Assembly: GCA_002104895.1 (NCBI GenBank)
Contig: MCFG01000346.1
Coordinates: 1-47,500, forward strand
DNA: 47,500 nucleotides
DNA from: Anaeromyces robustus
Taxonomy: Eukaryota > Neocallimastigomycota > Neocallimastigomycetes > Neocallimastigales > Neocallimastigaceae
Direction of reading: 5' to 3'
Position numbers and translations under genes: made by a program. Shown in pieces: positions 35,932 to 47,393 of the stretch. A model generated the notes under the pieces. The model worked only from the letters and a program-made list of their open reading frames with translations. It was not told the DNA's origin and did not search any database. Positions within the stretch are counted from its first letter, which is position 1. Every line of letters begins with the position of its first letter.

Positions 35932-36828
35932 GATAGTACTTTTTTTTATCTATGATTATATAAATCTACTAAAAAAGTATTCATTATTTAGTTGTTTTAT
36001 TAATAAAATAGAATTTCATAATAACAGTATGTATAATAGGTTTTATATCTTATAATCTTAGTTTATTATGATATAATTACAAATATTTAAAAAATGAAAG
36101 TATATTTTATATCTTTTTGTTCCAAAAATAAATGGTATTTAAATTGCAGCCAACATCGATAAAAAAATAAGTTTTTTAATTTAATATTAGTTTATTTTAA
36201 CTAATAAAAATATCTTTCTATATTTTACAAGGTTTATTTAAAAAAATATGTATATATCAAATATATATAAAGTAAAAATATTAAGAATAGTTTATGGAAA
36301 AACATCGTCATATAGTATAAAATTTATATATTTTAATTTATACAATAATATTTGTATTTAAGGAAGAAGATATAATTAATGAAGGGTTAAAATTTATATG
36401 TATAGAATATAAAGAACATATATTATTTTTATATATAATGAACATAATTCCTTTTAAATGAAATTGAAAAAATATTTTTATTGTAATGTTTTTTTTTATT
36501 TATCTTGTAATAGTGATAAATAATGTTATAGTAAAAAAACAATTTTTTTTTTTATAAATTGTATTTAATAAAAATTAAGATTATAATGAAATTTCAATGT
36601 CAATGATAAATAAAGAAGTATTAAAAAAAAAAAAAAAAAAACTTATTATATAAGGTTTATTTTTTTTTATACATATATATAAAAAAATCTATGACTACAT
36701 ACATATATAACCTTGTATTATAAGATATATATATATATAAATTACCTTGTATGATAACATACAAATAAAAAAAATGAATAATTGAATAATACTCATTATC
36801 TATTTAGATATTATTTAATATAATATTT

Positions 36829-37432
36829 GAAATTTTATAAAAATTAACAAAGTTAATAAAAGAGACGTTAATTGAAAATTTATAAAAATTAACAAAGTTA
36901 ATAAAAGAGACGTTAATTGAAAATTTATAAAAATTAACAAAGTTAATAAAAGAGACGTTAATTGAAAATTTATAAAAATTAACAAAGTTAATAAAAGAGA
37001 CGTTAATTGAAAATTTATAAAAATTAACAAAGTTAATAAATGAGACGTTAATTGAAAATTTATAAAAATTAACAAAGTTAATAAAAGAGACGTTAATTGA
37101 AAATTTATAAAAATTAACAAAGTTAATAAATGAGACGTTAATTGAAAATTTATAAAAATTAACAAAGTTAATAAATGAGACGTTAATTGAAAATTTATAA
37201 AAATTAACAAAGTTAATAAAAGAAACGTTAATTGAAAATTTATAAAAATTAATAAAGTTAATAAAAGAGATGTTAATTGAAAATTTATAAAAATTAACAT
37301 AGTTAATAAAAGAGACGTTAATTGAAATTTTATAAAAATTAACATAGTTAATAAAAGAGACGTTAATTGAAATTTTATAAAAATTAAAAAAGCTAATAAA
37401 AGAGGCGTTAATTGAAATTTTATAAAAATTGA
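36829..37432. repeat. 45-bp minisatellite, 13 full copies plus a partial
   Basis: Units start at 36829 and every 45 bp to 37369, with a partial copy from 37414, and with no insertions or deletions. Each holds the palindrome ATTAAC-AAA-GTTAAT (6-bp stem, 3-nt loop) and AGAGACGTTAATTG. The first copies are nearly identical to each other. Copies 5, 7 and 8 share AAATGAGACG. Copies from about 37189 rightward carry more private changes (AGAAACG, ATTAATAAAG, AACATAG, AAGCTAAT). The period is a multiple of three, so one minus-strand frame stays open as a 15-residue repeat (LLLTLLIFINFQLTS), probably by chance. Confidence 0.95.
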
Positions 37433-37540
37433 ATTAAAAAACAATTCCTACTTTATAAAGCTAGATATTACAAAATTTATATTATTTAAAAGAAAAAAAA
37501 TATAAAATTATGCGTTATTTATGTATTAAAGAAAATAAAT

Positions 37541-37676
37541 TATAAAATCCTTTTTTCATTAACGAACAAAAGCATATAAAATCCTTTTTTCATTAACGAA
37601 CAAAAGCATATAAAATCCTTTTTTCATTAACGAACAAAAGCATATAAAATCCTTTTTTTATTAATGAACAAAAGCA
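37541..37676. repeat. 34-bp tandem repeat, four copies
   Basis: The unit TATAAAATCCTTTTTTCATT plus AACGAACAAAAGCA starts at 37541, 37575, 37609 and 37643. The first three are identical; the fourth differs at two bases (TTATTAATGAA). It lies ~100 bp to the right of the 45-bp array. Confidence 0.93.
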
Positions 37677-38966
37677 AAAACTTTTAAACAGCAACACAAA
37701 AATTGAATTTATTCTTTTTTTAATAAGGAAAATTTAATTAAAGATTAATAGTTTTTTGATTTAATTTGCAAATATTTTAAAGAATTTGAATAAAAAATTT
37801 TATGTACGATACATATATTAACAATATATTATAATTTTATCACATGATATATTAATTTTTTGATTTATATTTGTATTTATAAATATAAACATATAGGATA
37901 AATATATATATAAATAACCAATCATCCAATGATTATTATCATGTGATTAAAATTGATTTTCAAAAAACGATTGGTTAAGTCTATTTAAATTGTCCTTTTT
38001 ATTAGTTATTTTATTTATTACTTTTATACATAAAATGAAAAAAATTACTTAATTTATATTAATATAAATGTAAAATATTAATAGATTTATATATTATTTT
38101 ATTTTATTATTAATTATTAATATATGTAAATTATTTGGATAAATATTTAAGAATTAATATACAAAATAAATTATGAGAGTTATTTTTGTTTGAATTTTAA
38201 TTATAGAATTGAATAGAATATATTGAAAAAAACAAAAAAAAAAAAAAAGATTCATTTCAATTTTTTAAAGATATTAATAAAAATTAATTAATTTATTTAT
38301 TATTAATTTTTTACAGTTTAAATAAATAAATAAATAAAAATAAATAAATAAATAAATGAATAAATAAATAAATGAATAAATAAATAAATAGATTATAAAA
38401 GTCATCATATTTAATTATTGAAATAATAAATTTATTAAAAATCTACATATTTTCATTTCTATTTATCATTTTATTTATTTTAAAAATTAAATATAATATA
38501 TTAAAAGTAATTATCAAGAAGAATTCATATAGTTTTATATACATATAATATCTTTAGTTTACTTCAACAAAAGAAGAAGAAAAAAAAAGATAATAAATAT
38601 TGTCAATATATATAAATAAAAGGAATATTTATTTGTATTATTCAATACATATATATATTTTAAAAAAAAATTGATGGTCAATTTTATTTTTAAATATAAA
38701 AGGGAATTTGACTATAATTAATTTAAGATAAATATATATAATAATATTTATCCAATGCATATATAATTTCAACTTTTTAACAGGTTAGTAATTCTTTTAT
38801 TTTTTTTATACATTGAAGTGCCATATATATATTACATAATATTTAATTAATAATAATGTTTAATAGATGTTTAATGTGTGTACATGTTGGAGATTACAAA
38901 CAAAAATTATTTTATTTTTTCTTTTTCTTTTTATCTTTTTTCTTTTCTTTGCTTTTCTTTTCTTTG

Positions 38967-38998
<32 letters not shown>

Positions 38999-39434
38999 AA
39001 AGTGAAAAAAATAAATAATAACATAATATCAATAATATCAGATTCTTATTATTATTAAATAAAAGACATATTAAAAAATTTTTTTTATTGTTGATTCCTT
39101 AATATTATTAAATACTTGTAAAATATAAAATAACATTTTTATAAAAAAAAAAAATTACAACTTATAAAATAATTAATAAAATGAATATTTATTATTTGAT
39201 TATTAATTTATATAATATAAAAAAACTAAAATAAATTATGGTTATAATTTTCAATTTTATTTTATTTTATTTTATTTTATTTTATTTTATAATTCTATTT
39301 AATTGATAATACATTACTCTTCTTTTTCTTTTTCATTAATTGCCATATTACTATTGTTATTATTTTTTTTATATCTTATTTTATTTTATTTTATTTTTTT
39401 ATTTTATTTACTAGATATATTATATAATACCAAA

Positions 39435-40489
39435 ATGCCAAGAGTTCAAGGTTCAAAGGGTTTTACAAACTCAGAAATTAGACTTGTTCTAAAAGAAATT
39501 TTAGCAGTTTTACCACGTTCAGCTGATGATTGGAAAAAAGTTTATGATAATTGTAAAGCAGAGGTCACTCATTTTAATTTTCAACATCCAGATAGACCTT
39601 TATCGTTTAGAAAGCAAGAAACTTTACATAGAAAATATTCAGATATGATTGCATTATCAAAAAAGAAGGATAGTAATTTAAGTAAGTTTAATTTAAGATA
39701 ATATTTATAAGTAGTATATTTTGATATAAATATATGTATAATAATTTATGTATTTAATTTAATGATTAAAATAATGTTTTGTTACACCTAAATAATAATT
39801 ATTTAAATAATTGTTTATAAATAAATTTTATAATGTGATTTTATCTATTTTTATATATTTAATTGTAAACTGATATCATCACATATTTATATATATCATT
39901 TATTAATTATTTTTATAATATATGTATATTATTCTTAAATTATATTCTATTATATAATATAAAAAAATCAGTTGGTGATAAGGAATATATGAGATTATGT
40001 CATATTGCAAGTAGTATTCATACTCTTTGTGTTATACGTTCACCTGAAAAAACTAATTCAGCTATTACTGAACCTGAAATAAAGAAAAAGCAACAAGAAA
40101 TTCTACTTTCATTACAATATGATAATTATTATAATCAAAGTAATGGTTTTGGGCTTGGTGATTTTGGTTTAGAAGATGAGTCAAAATTGAATCTTTTCCA
40201 ATTATCACAACATCGTCAATTTATTCAACAATTCCAACGCCCAATTCAACCAAAGTTAGATGGTTCAAAAATTTTATCCGGAAAGGTAAGGAAATAAAAA
40301 AAATTATTTTGAATAATATATAAATATCATGTAGATTATCGTATATAACAAAAAAATTAAAGTATAATTGAATAAAAATAAAAAACCAAACAAATATATA
40401 AAATTATATTTCTAATAAAAATATATAAAATAATTTATAATTCAAATATATATATATATATATGATAATAATTATAATAACATTTTTTT

Positions 40490-40524
<35 letters not shown>

Positions 40525-41176
40525 AATTATAATTAAATAATTGAAATAGATTATGGAATCAGGATCTTATAGTTCTGGATCAGGAAAATCATCACCATTA
40601 ATTTCAAATTCAATTGAACAAAGTGGAATTGAAACTAATAATGAAGGTATTTCATTATCAGAATACCAAGATGAACTTCAAAATAAGAAAAGAGGTGAAA
40701 GTCATTCTATTTCACCATATCATATGTCTAAAAGACTTAAATATAGTAATGCTGATGATTCATTATCTATGCTAATGCAAACTGCTATAAATCAAAATAA
40801 TTCAATTCAATCAGGTATATATATATATATAGAGAGAGAGAGAGAAAATTATTAAAGAATTATTTATTTATATTATATATATATATTTATTTATTTATTA
40901 AATATATTTTAAATAGATATGGAATTTCTTGAAGGTAGTGAAAATAATATCGGTATTAGGGAACAAATAAGATATATTATGAGTGTTGTTGAAAGTATAC
41001 ATAGAAAAGTTCAGAATATTGAAAATCAATTATATAAGGTTGATGTTATTGCAAATCATTTGGATATATTAGAAAGTAAAATTTATTTATTATCAAACAG
41101 AAGTGATTCCAAAATTGATGATAAAAAGAAGAAAGGTAATAATTTCTTGTTGATAAAATAAATTATAAATTAATAA

Positions 41177-41260
<84 letters not shown>

Positions 41261-41316
41261 TTATAATAATAATAATAATTATAATAATAATAATAATAAT
41301 TATAATGATGATGATG

Positions 41317-41399
<83 letters not shown>

Positions 41400-42309
41400 T
41401 TTCGTTTTTAATATACTATTGTATATAAAATTAGGTGTTAATGATGCATTATTTAATAACAATTCAACATCATCTAAATCTTTATCATTAGCAAAAAATG
41501 TTTTTCTTAATAAAATAAATGGTTCAATTACACCAAATTCTGTTTCAAAATTAGTTTCCTCAAGTTTAGATACCATTGGTGTTAATAATATTAAAAATCC
41601 TATTCAACTTTCACCAAAATCAAGAGGAAGAGTTCAATTTTTTGAAGATACCTTTGGACTAAAATTAAATTTAAATGGTAAATTAGATCCAGATTTCAAT
41701 GCTCCAACTTCTAAAGTTTCAGATATAATTTTATTACCTGAAACTATGGAAAATATTCGACAATTTAGAAAAGATTATGAAAATTATTTGACACCGAAAT
41801 CATTAGAAAGAATTAATGAATTTGAAGCTCAATATGCTAAAACAACAGCTTTAAATAGTGAAATATTTAAAGCAGCTAGTGCTTTAGGAACTACTAATGT
41901 TATCTCTTCTATAACCTCAAATCCTTCTGTAATTAGTGTGAATGAAAATAATAAACTGACTACTGAAACTACTACGACTACTAATACTAATAATATAAAA
42001 GTTGAATCAATTGATAACCAAGATAAAGATAAAAAAAACGATGATGATAATGATGATAGTAATAATAATGATAATAATAATAATGATAATGATAATGGTA
42101 ATGATAATGATGATAATAATGAAGATGATGGAAAGGAAACCAATGAAGCTTCTACTACTGTAACTACTTTTAATGATTCTTCTATGTCTATAGATTCAAA
42201 AGAAAAAGTTGTTTTAAGCGATAATAAAAATGATAATATTGTAGATAATCCTAATTCTACAGATGCTAGTGATATTATAAGTGATCAAAATATACATATA
42301 TTAGAATAG
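39435..42309 (+). CDS. Myb/SANT-like nuclear protein of unknown function
   Basis: Five exons (39435-39681, 39972-40285, 40550-40814, 40917-41135, 41435-42309) splice to 639 codons plus TAG. The N-terminus (MPRVQGSKGFTNSEIRLVLK ... VLPRSADDWKKVYDNCKAEV ... RKQETLHRKYSDMIALSKKK) has the spacing of a Myb/SANT-like trihelical domain. It resembles proteins in which [W/F]-T/N-xE-I, LP-x-DxWxxV and R-x-x-x-x-L-x-x-K follow each other (DUF6818-like, from memory). A Gln/Asn-rich middle follows. A coiled coil then lies at about 285-335 (IREQIRYIMSVVESIHRKVQ ... ANHLDILESKIYLL), with a basic KKKK after it. The C-terminal ~290 residues include PKSRGRVQFFEDTF and an acidic Asn/Asp tract. It could be a DNA-binding regulator that dimerises through the coiled coil; no family is certain. 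Intron 4 (41136-41434) is largely an (AAT)n tract. Confidence 0.7.
41180..41400 (+). repeat. Intronic (AAT)n tract, ~220 bp, close to an acceptor
   Basis: A run of AAT with TTAT and GATGATGAT interruptions fills intron 4 of the Myb-like gene. It ends about 30 bp before the TTAG acceptor at 41431-41434. In the exon frame it would give poly-Ile, which fits no protein context, so it is intronic. Confidence 0.85.
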
Positions 42310-43081
42310 AATATAATTAGTAATAAATAAACAATAAACAATAATCCATAATCCATAATAATAAACAATAACATTAGTTAAATAAATAATAAGAAGGAAT
42401 TTTTTTTTTTATTTAAAAAAAAAAAAGAGGAAAAATGGTAAGAAAAGAATCACAATCAAAATAATAATCATAATCATAATCATAATCATAATAATAATCA
42501 TAATCGTAATCATAAACATAATAATAATTATAAACATAATAATAAACATAATAATTTAATAAAAATTACATTTTTTTTTTATATTTAAATTTAATAATAA
42601 AGAAAAGAAAAAAAGTTTCAATTTTTTCTTTCATTATATGATTTTAATAATTAATTCTTTTTTCTTGATAATTTTTTTTTTTATATATATTAGGTCAATG
42701 TCTTTTTTTTTTTTTTTTTTTTTCTTATTCTTTTTTATTTTCATTTTCATTTTCTTTTTAAAATTTCAAATAAATATATTAACTATTATAAAATTTTAAT
42801 AATAATAAATTTAATAAAGTATATAAAATATAAATAATATAATAAATTTTTTTTAAAAAAATAAATAAATAAAAATGAAGTAATTTTTCTTTTTTATAAT
42901 TTACAAGATTTACTTTTGTATTTATCTAATTAATGTTTTTTTTTTTTTTTTTTTTTTTGTCTCCAAAAAAAATTTAATAATTAACACCCAATATATATAC
43001 ACAATTTTGTATACATTAATTTCGTACATTATTTAATTTTATTTTTTTTTACATATATAATTAATTATTATAAAAAAAAAA

Positions 43082-43711
43082 GCTGAGTGTAGCATTTCGG
43101 CAATGTACATGAAATTTTTTGCATTGACAGGTCCTTTACGCCACATTTCATATTGTAAATTTATATAAATATTTTTTAACGCCACATTTATATAAAAAAT
43201 TTTTAAGAGAGTTTATATACTAGTACTTGTATATTAAAACATTTCTTATTTATTTCATAATTTAAAGAATTATAAATATAAATTTTAAATTTCACTTAAT
43301 ATTTTATTTATTTCATAATTTTAAGAATTATAAATATAAATTTTAAATTTCACTTAATATTTTATTTATTTCATAATTTAAAGAATTATAAATATAAATT
43401 TTAAATTTCACTTAATATTTTATTTATTTCATAATCATAATTTAAAGAATTATAAATATAAATTTTAAATTTCACTTAATATTTTATTTATTTCATAAGT
43501 TAAATAAAAAAAAAAAAAGAAATATTAATAAAAAGAAGATACCACTAATAAATTGGTTTCATAAATCAATAATAAATAAAATATTGATTTTAATAATATT
43601 ATAAATTTTTTATTAATTTAATTTATAAGCCACAATATAATACATTTAAATAATACGTTATTTTAATGCGCGATACATTTACGAAATACATTGCAGAAAT
43701 GCACACTTCCC
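43082..43711. mobile_element. Probable MITE / non-autonomous DNA transposon
   Basis: The left end (from 43082, GCTGAGTGTAGCATTTCGGC then AATGTA) and the reverse complement of the right end (from 43711, GGGAAGTGTGCATTTCTGCA then ATGTA) match at 21 of 25 aligned positions with one gap. They form a terminal inverted repeat of about 25 bp. Poly-A of at least eight bases flanks both ends (43072-43081 and 43712-43719), compatible with an 8-bp target duplication but not proof in this A/T-rich DNA. The ends are distinctly richer in G/C than their surroundings. The interior has no coding frame, two ACGCCACATTT copies near 43138 and 43183, and a 58-bp tandem array. A hAT-like or Mutator-like parent is possible; the superfamily cannot be fixed. 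Confidence 0.65.
43246..43500. repeat. 58-bp tandem array inside the MITE, ~4 copies
   Basis: Units beginning TTATTTATTTCATAATT and ending TTTCACTTAATAT start at 43246, 43304, 43362 and 43420. The fourth carries a 6-bp insertion (ATAATC). Copies are almost identical, so the amplification is probably recent. Confidence 0.9.
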
Positions 43712-44113
43712 AAAAAAAAGTATCATAATTAATTATAATGTATACGTATTGTATACATACTTTTTTATTATAAAAAAAAATAATAATATAGAAAAACTAA
43801 TATTTTTCTTTTTAGATTTGAAGGATATATACATATATAGATTTTTTGAAATACATTAACATTTTCATTCTTTTCAATATTTTATTATTTTTATTTTTAA
43901 TATTTAAAAGAATAGTTTTTATAAAATAATTATAATATTATTATTTTAAAGTATGTAAAACAATAGAAATTATATATTTTTTTTATATGCTTAAATGTTA
44001 TAATTTATATTATATTTCAAATTTCAAATTATTAAAAAGATTAAACAAATTTTATATTTATTTCTACCAATAAGATTTTAGTAAATTTTTTAAAAAAAAA
44101 AAAATAATTTAAA

Positions 44114-44145
<32 letters not shown>

Positions 44146-44176
44146 AAGCTGAATAATATCTATTAATATATAAAAA

Positions 44177-45472
44177 ATGACTAATACTAGAAGACAAAAA
44201 AAGATAAAGAATACTATCGTTGAAGAAGAAAAGAAAGAAGAAACTGGTAAATTTCTGAAGAAACTAAGCAATAATAAAAAAAAAAAACTTATTAATTTTA
44301 GAATTATATTATTATAATAAAATATTTTATAAAATGATTTTTTTTTTTTTTTTTTTAAAAAAAAAGGAACATTTAAAATTAAATTAATTAAAATAAAATA
44401 AAAATCAAATTAATTATTTTTGTTAAAGTTCATTAATCAAAAAATCCATAATTATAAAACGAAATATATTTTATTATTATCATTTTTTTTTAAAAAAAAA
44501 GAAAGCATTTAAAGATTTATTAGTAAAATCTATTTGACATTCAAAAAGAAAAGAAAAATTTAAATCAGATTTTTATATATAATTGAAAAAGTTTTATTCT
44601 TTTTATTAAATAATGTTATAATTTTATTTTAAACTTAAAAAATAATAATTAAATTCTATACTAAATAACTGTTTTTTTATAATTTTTTTTTAATTATTTT
44701 AAATACATTATATACATATACATTATTAATTTTATTCAAAAAAAACAAAAAAACAAAAAAAAAAAAAAAAAAAAAAATAGTTGAAAAACCAGTTTCTAAA
44801 CAAGAAGAAAATGAAGATAGTGATGATTTAGAATATTTCAAAGATGTTGCAGAATCAGAAGAAGAAAGTGATTCAGATGAAAGTGAAGAAGAAAATAATG
44901 AAGAAGAAGAAAAGGATGAATTTCAAAGAGGTGAAAAAGTTATTGCTTTAAATCCAGAAGATGAAGAAAAAATTAAAAAACGTGTAAAAGATATTAAACC
45001 AGAAAATGAAGTAAATTTATTTATCTTTATATTTTTTAATTAAAAAAATAATAATAATCAAAATATATATTTTAAAAAATTATCAAATTTTAATTAATTA
45101 AATTTATAATTAATTATTTTAATCTAATTTAAATTGTAATTATATTATATTATATTATATTATTATAATTTTTATTATAATATTATTTAAAATATAATAA
45201 AGGAAAATAAGGTTAAACCAGGTGTCATTTTCCTTAGTCATATTCCACACGGTTTTTATGAAAAACAAATGAAAGAATACTTTACTCAATTTGGTGAAGT
45301 TACTAGATTACGTCTTTCCAGAAATAAAAAGGTAATATATATGTGATTATTTTAATAATTAAATTTATAATAAATATTATTCATTTATAATGAATTTTTA
45401 TTATTTAATTTCATTAATTTTATTTTTATTTTATCTTTATTTTAATTTTATTTTATTTTTATATTATTTTTA

Positions 45473-45506
<34 letters not shown>

Positions 45507-45969
45507 TGATATTCGATATTAACTTATTAAAACTTTATAATATTAAATATCTTTTGAATATAATAATATATATATCATATCACAATTTATTTTTTTTTTT
45601 TAAAAATCATAAATAATAAAAGACTGGTAAATCTAAGCATTATGCTTTCATTGAATTTAAAAATGCTCAAGTTGCTGAAATTGTAGCAGAAACAATGAAT
45701 AATTATCTTTTATATAGTCATGTTTTAAAATGCAGTGTTATCCCAGAAGATCAAGTTAATCCAAATACTTTCATTGGTGCTAATAAAAAGTTTAAAGTTA
45801 TACCATGGGCTAAAATTGAAAGGGAAAAACAAAAAAAATTAAAATCTGGTGCAAAATATCAAAAGAATATTAAAAGTTTATTAAAAAGAGATGAAAAAAA
45901 GAGAAAGAGATTACAAGAACTTGGTATAGATTATGAATTTAGTGGTTATGTAAGTTATTTGTATTTATA

Positions 45970-46001
<32 letters not shown>

Positions 46002-46111
46002 ACATAATTTTATAGATTTATAATTAATCATTATTAATAATATTTATAATCTTTTATTATATTTAGGCTGCTCATGTTAAGAAACAACCAAAGCACACCA
46101 AATTCGAATAG
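44177..46111 (+). CDS. NOP15/NIFK-type nucleolar RRM protein
   Basis: Five exons (44177-44246, 44781-45010, 45203-45331, 45623-45949, 46067-46111) splice to 266 codons plus TAG. A basic start ([12 protein letters not shown]) is followed by an acidic region ([20 protein letters not shown]). A single RRM then runs from about residue 101 to 180: [20 protein letters not shown] (RNP2), [12 protein letters not shown], and [20 protein letters not shown] (RNP1), with [16 protein letters not shown]. The tail is Lys-rich ([20 protein letters not shown]). The [17 protein letters not shown] ... [26 protein letters not shown] pattern is typical of Nop15/NIFK, which acts in 60S ribosomal subunit assembly in the nucleolus. 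Yeast Nop15 is 220 aa. The first intron is long (44247-44780). The start is chosen because it gives the family's basic-acidic N-terminus and correct phase. Confidence 0.87.
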
Positions 46112-47172
46112 ATTTTTAATAATATATTTATTAAGAAACAAACAAAAAAAAAAAAAAAAAAAAAAAAAAAGAAAAAAGGAAAATTTTTTTCTTTTTATTT
46201 TTATTTTTAAAAATTTTCAATAAATTATTTATTACAATATTATTATTTATAAATTAAATCATTAAATATAATTTTTTTTTTTAAAAATTTTTAATATTTA
46301 TAATTGTTATTCAAATTATTTTATATAATATATATCAGTTCTTTATTGTATTTTTCTTTTTTTCTTTTTTTTTTTTTTTTTTATTTTCATATAAATTAAT
46401 TTATTATAAATTTTAGAGAAATAATGAATAATAATATTTATTATAAAATAATATGAATTAAATCAATAAAATAAAACATAATAAAATAAAATAAAATATA
46501 AAAAAAAAATAAATAAAGTAAAATAATAATAATAAAATAATTATTCCTTTTTTTTTTCTTCTTCTTCTTCTTTTCGATAATTAATAATATAATTATTGAG
46601 CTTTATAATATATAGTATATATATACAATGAAAATTTATTTATATAAATTTTTTTTTTTGTTTAAAAAAAAATTTTTACATATACATATTATTTATATTA
46701 TTAAGATATTAAATATTTTAATATTACAATATAATATGATACCTTTTAATGTTTATTAACTTTTTTGGTTTTTTTATTCCTATAAAATATTTTTAATTAT
46801 GGTATGAATGAATGAATGAATGAATGAATGAATGAATGAATAAATGAATAAATAAATAAATAGATAGATAAAAGTTAAAGCAATTTGGATAATATCAAGT
46901 AATTATAAAAATATAATTTCTCTTTAATTAGAAATCAGTGCCCTAACTTATTATGAAAAACATCTATTTAAACAACTAACACATATAAACACAAATATAT
47001 CTATCCTATAAATTAAAAATAAGGTATTAATAATAATCATAATAAAGTATGGAAATAAATGTTTATTATTTTGTTACATTATCTATTTTTTGAGGCATTA
47101 AAAATATTCTCTTGGAATATTTATCTATTTAAAGAATTCTTACTACCTATATAGCCTTTGGAAATATTCAAT
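46112..47172. other. 3' flank of the NOP15-like gene and spacer
   Basis: The spacer opens with a ~30-base poly-A at 46141-46170 and poly-T tracts, then a (GAAT)n repeat near 46804-46860. No protein is recognisable, although composition becomes slightly less extreme after about 46920. Confidence 0.6.
46804..46860. repeat. (TGAA)n / (TAAA)n tetranucleotide microsatellite
   Basis: Eight or so TGAA units grading into AAATAAAT and GATAGATA; intergenic. Confidence 0.9.
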
Positions 47173-47393
47173 ATGGAATGTGGACTATTGATAATAGCTA
47201 ATCAACAAAGTCATACTGGTTATACTGCTTTTCATTATTCAGTTAAAAATATTGTATTAATTTATAATTTATTGAATATAGTATTGATAAAATACTTAAT
47301 AATAATGAAAATGAATTGGGGAGAGATATAGCTAAATTTATAGATGATAATAAAACTTTTGAATATCATAACAAGTATTTTATTGAATTTTGA
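47173..47393 (+). pseudogene. Ankyrin-repeat-like gene remnant
   Basis: From 47173 one frame reads MECGLLIIANQQSHTGYTAF then HYSVKNIVL, where GYTAFHYSVKN matches the ankyrin consensus G(x)TALHxAxxN. This frame stops at 47335. In another frame, 47277-47393 reads SIDKILNNNENELGRDIAKF then IDDNKTFEYHNKYFIEF, like an ankyrin loop (NNxGxxxxDIA) followed by a short end. The two halves are out of frame, so it looks like a frameshifted relic rather than an intact gene, although an unseen intron is possible. Ankyrin families are often expanded in gut fungi. The 5' part may extend left to about 47040 but is not readable. Confidence 0.4.

Larger units (their letters stand above)
34909..39434. other. 4.5-kb gene-poor, repeat-rich spacer
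   Basis: Between VTC1 and the Myb-like gene. It holds an (AAT)n tract (35751-35931), the 45-bp minisatellite (36829-37432) and the 34-bp array (37541-37676). A TAACCAATC/GATTGGTTA inverted pair lies at 37915-37923 and 37969-37977. No credible coding sequence is present; the 209-codon minus-strand frame at 36815-37444 is the minisatellite read through. Confidence 0.6.
42310..44176. other. Spacer between Myb-like gene and NOP15-like gene, containing a MITE
   Basis: Starts with a degenerate TAATCA/AAACAT repeat (about 42455-42560), then long poly-T runs, then the probable MITE (43082-43711). No coding frame is credible. The right end, ending in T-rich runs just before the ATG at 44177, should contain the promoter of the next gene. 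Confidence 0.65.

Noticed and set aside
37915-37977. TAACCAATC / GATTGGTTA inverted pair as a CCAAT-box promoter
   Set aside because: No gene start within 1.4 kb in either direction; kept only as a note in the spacer entry.
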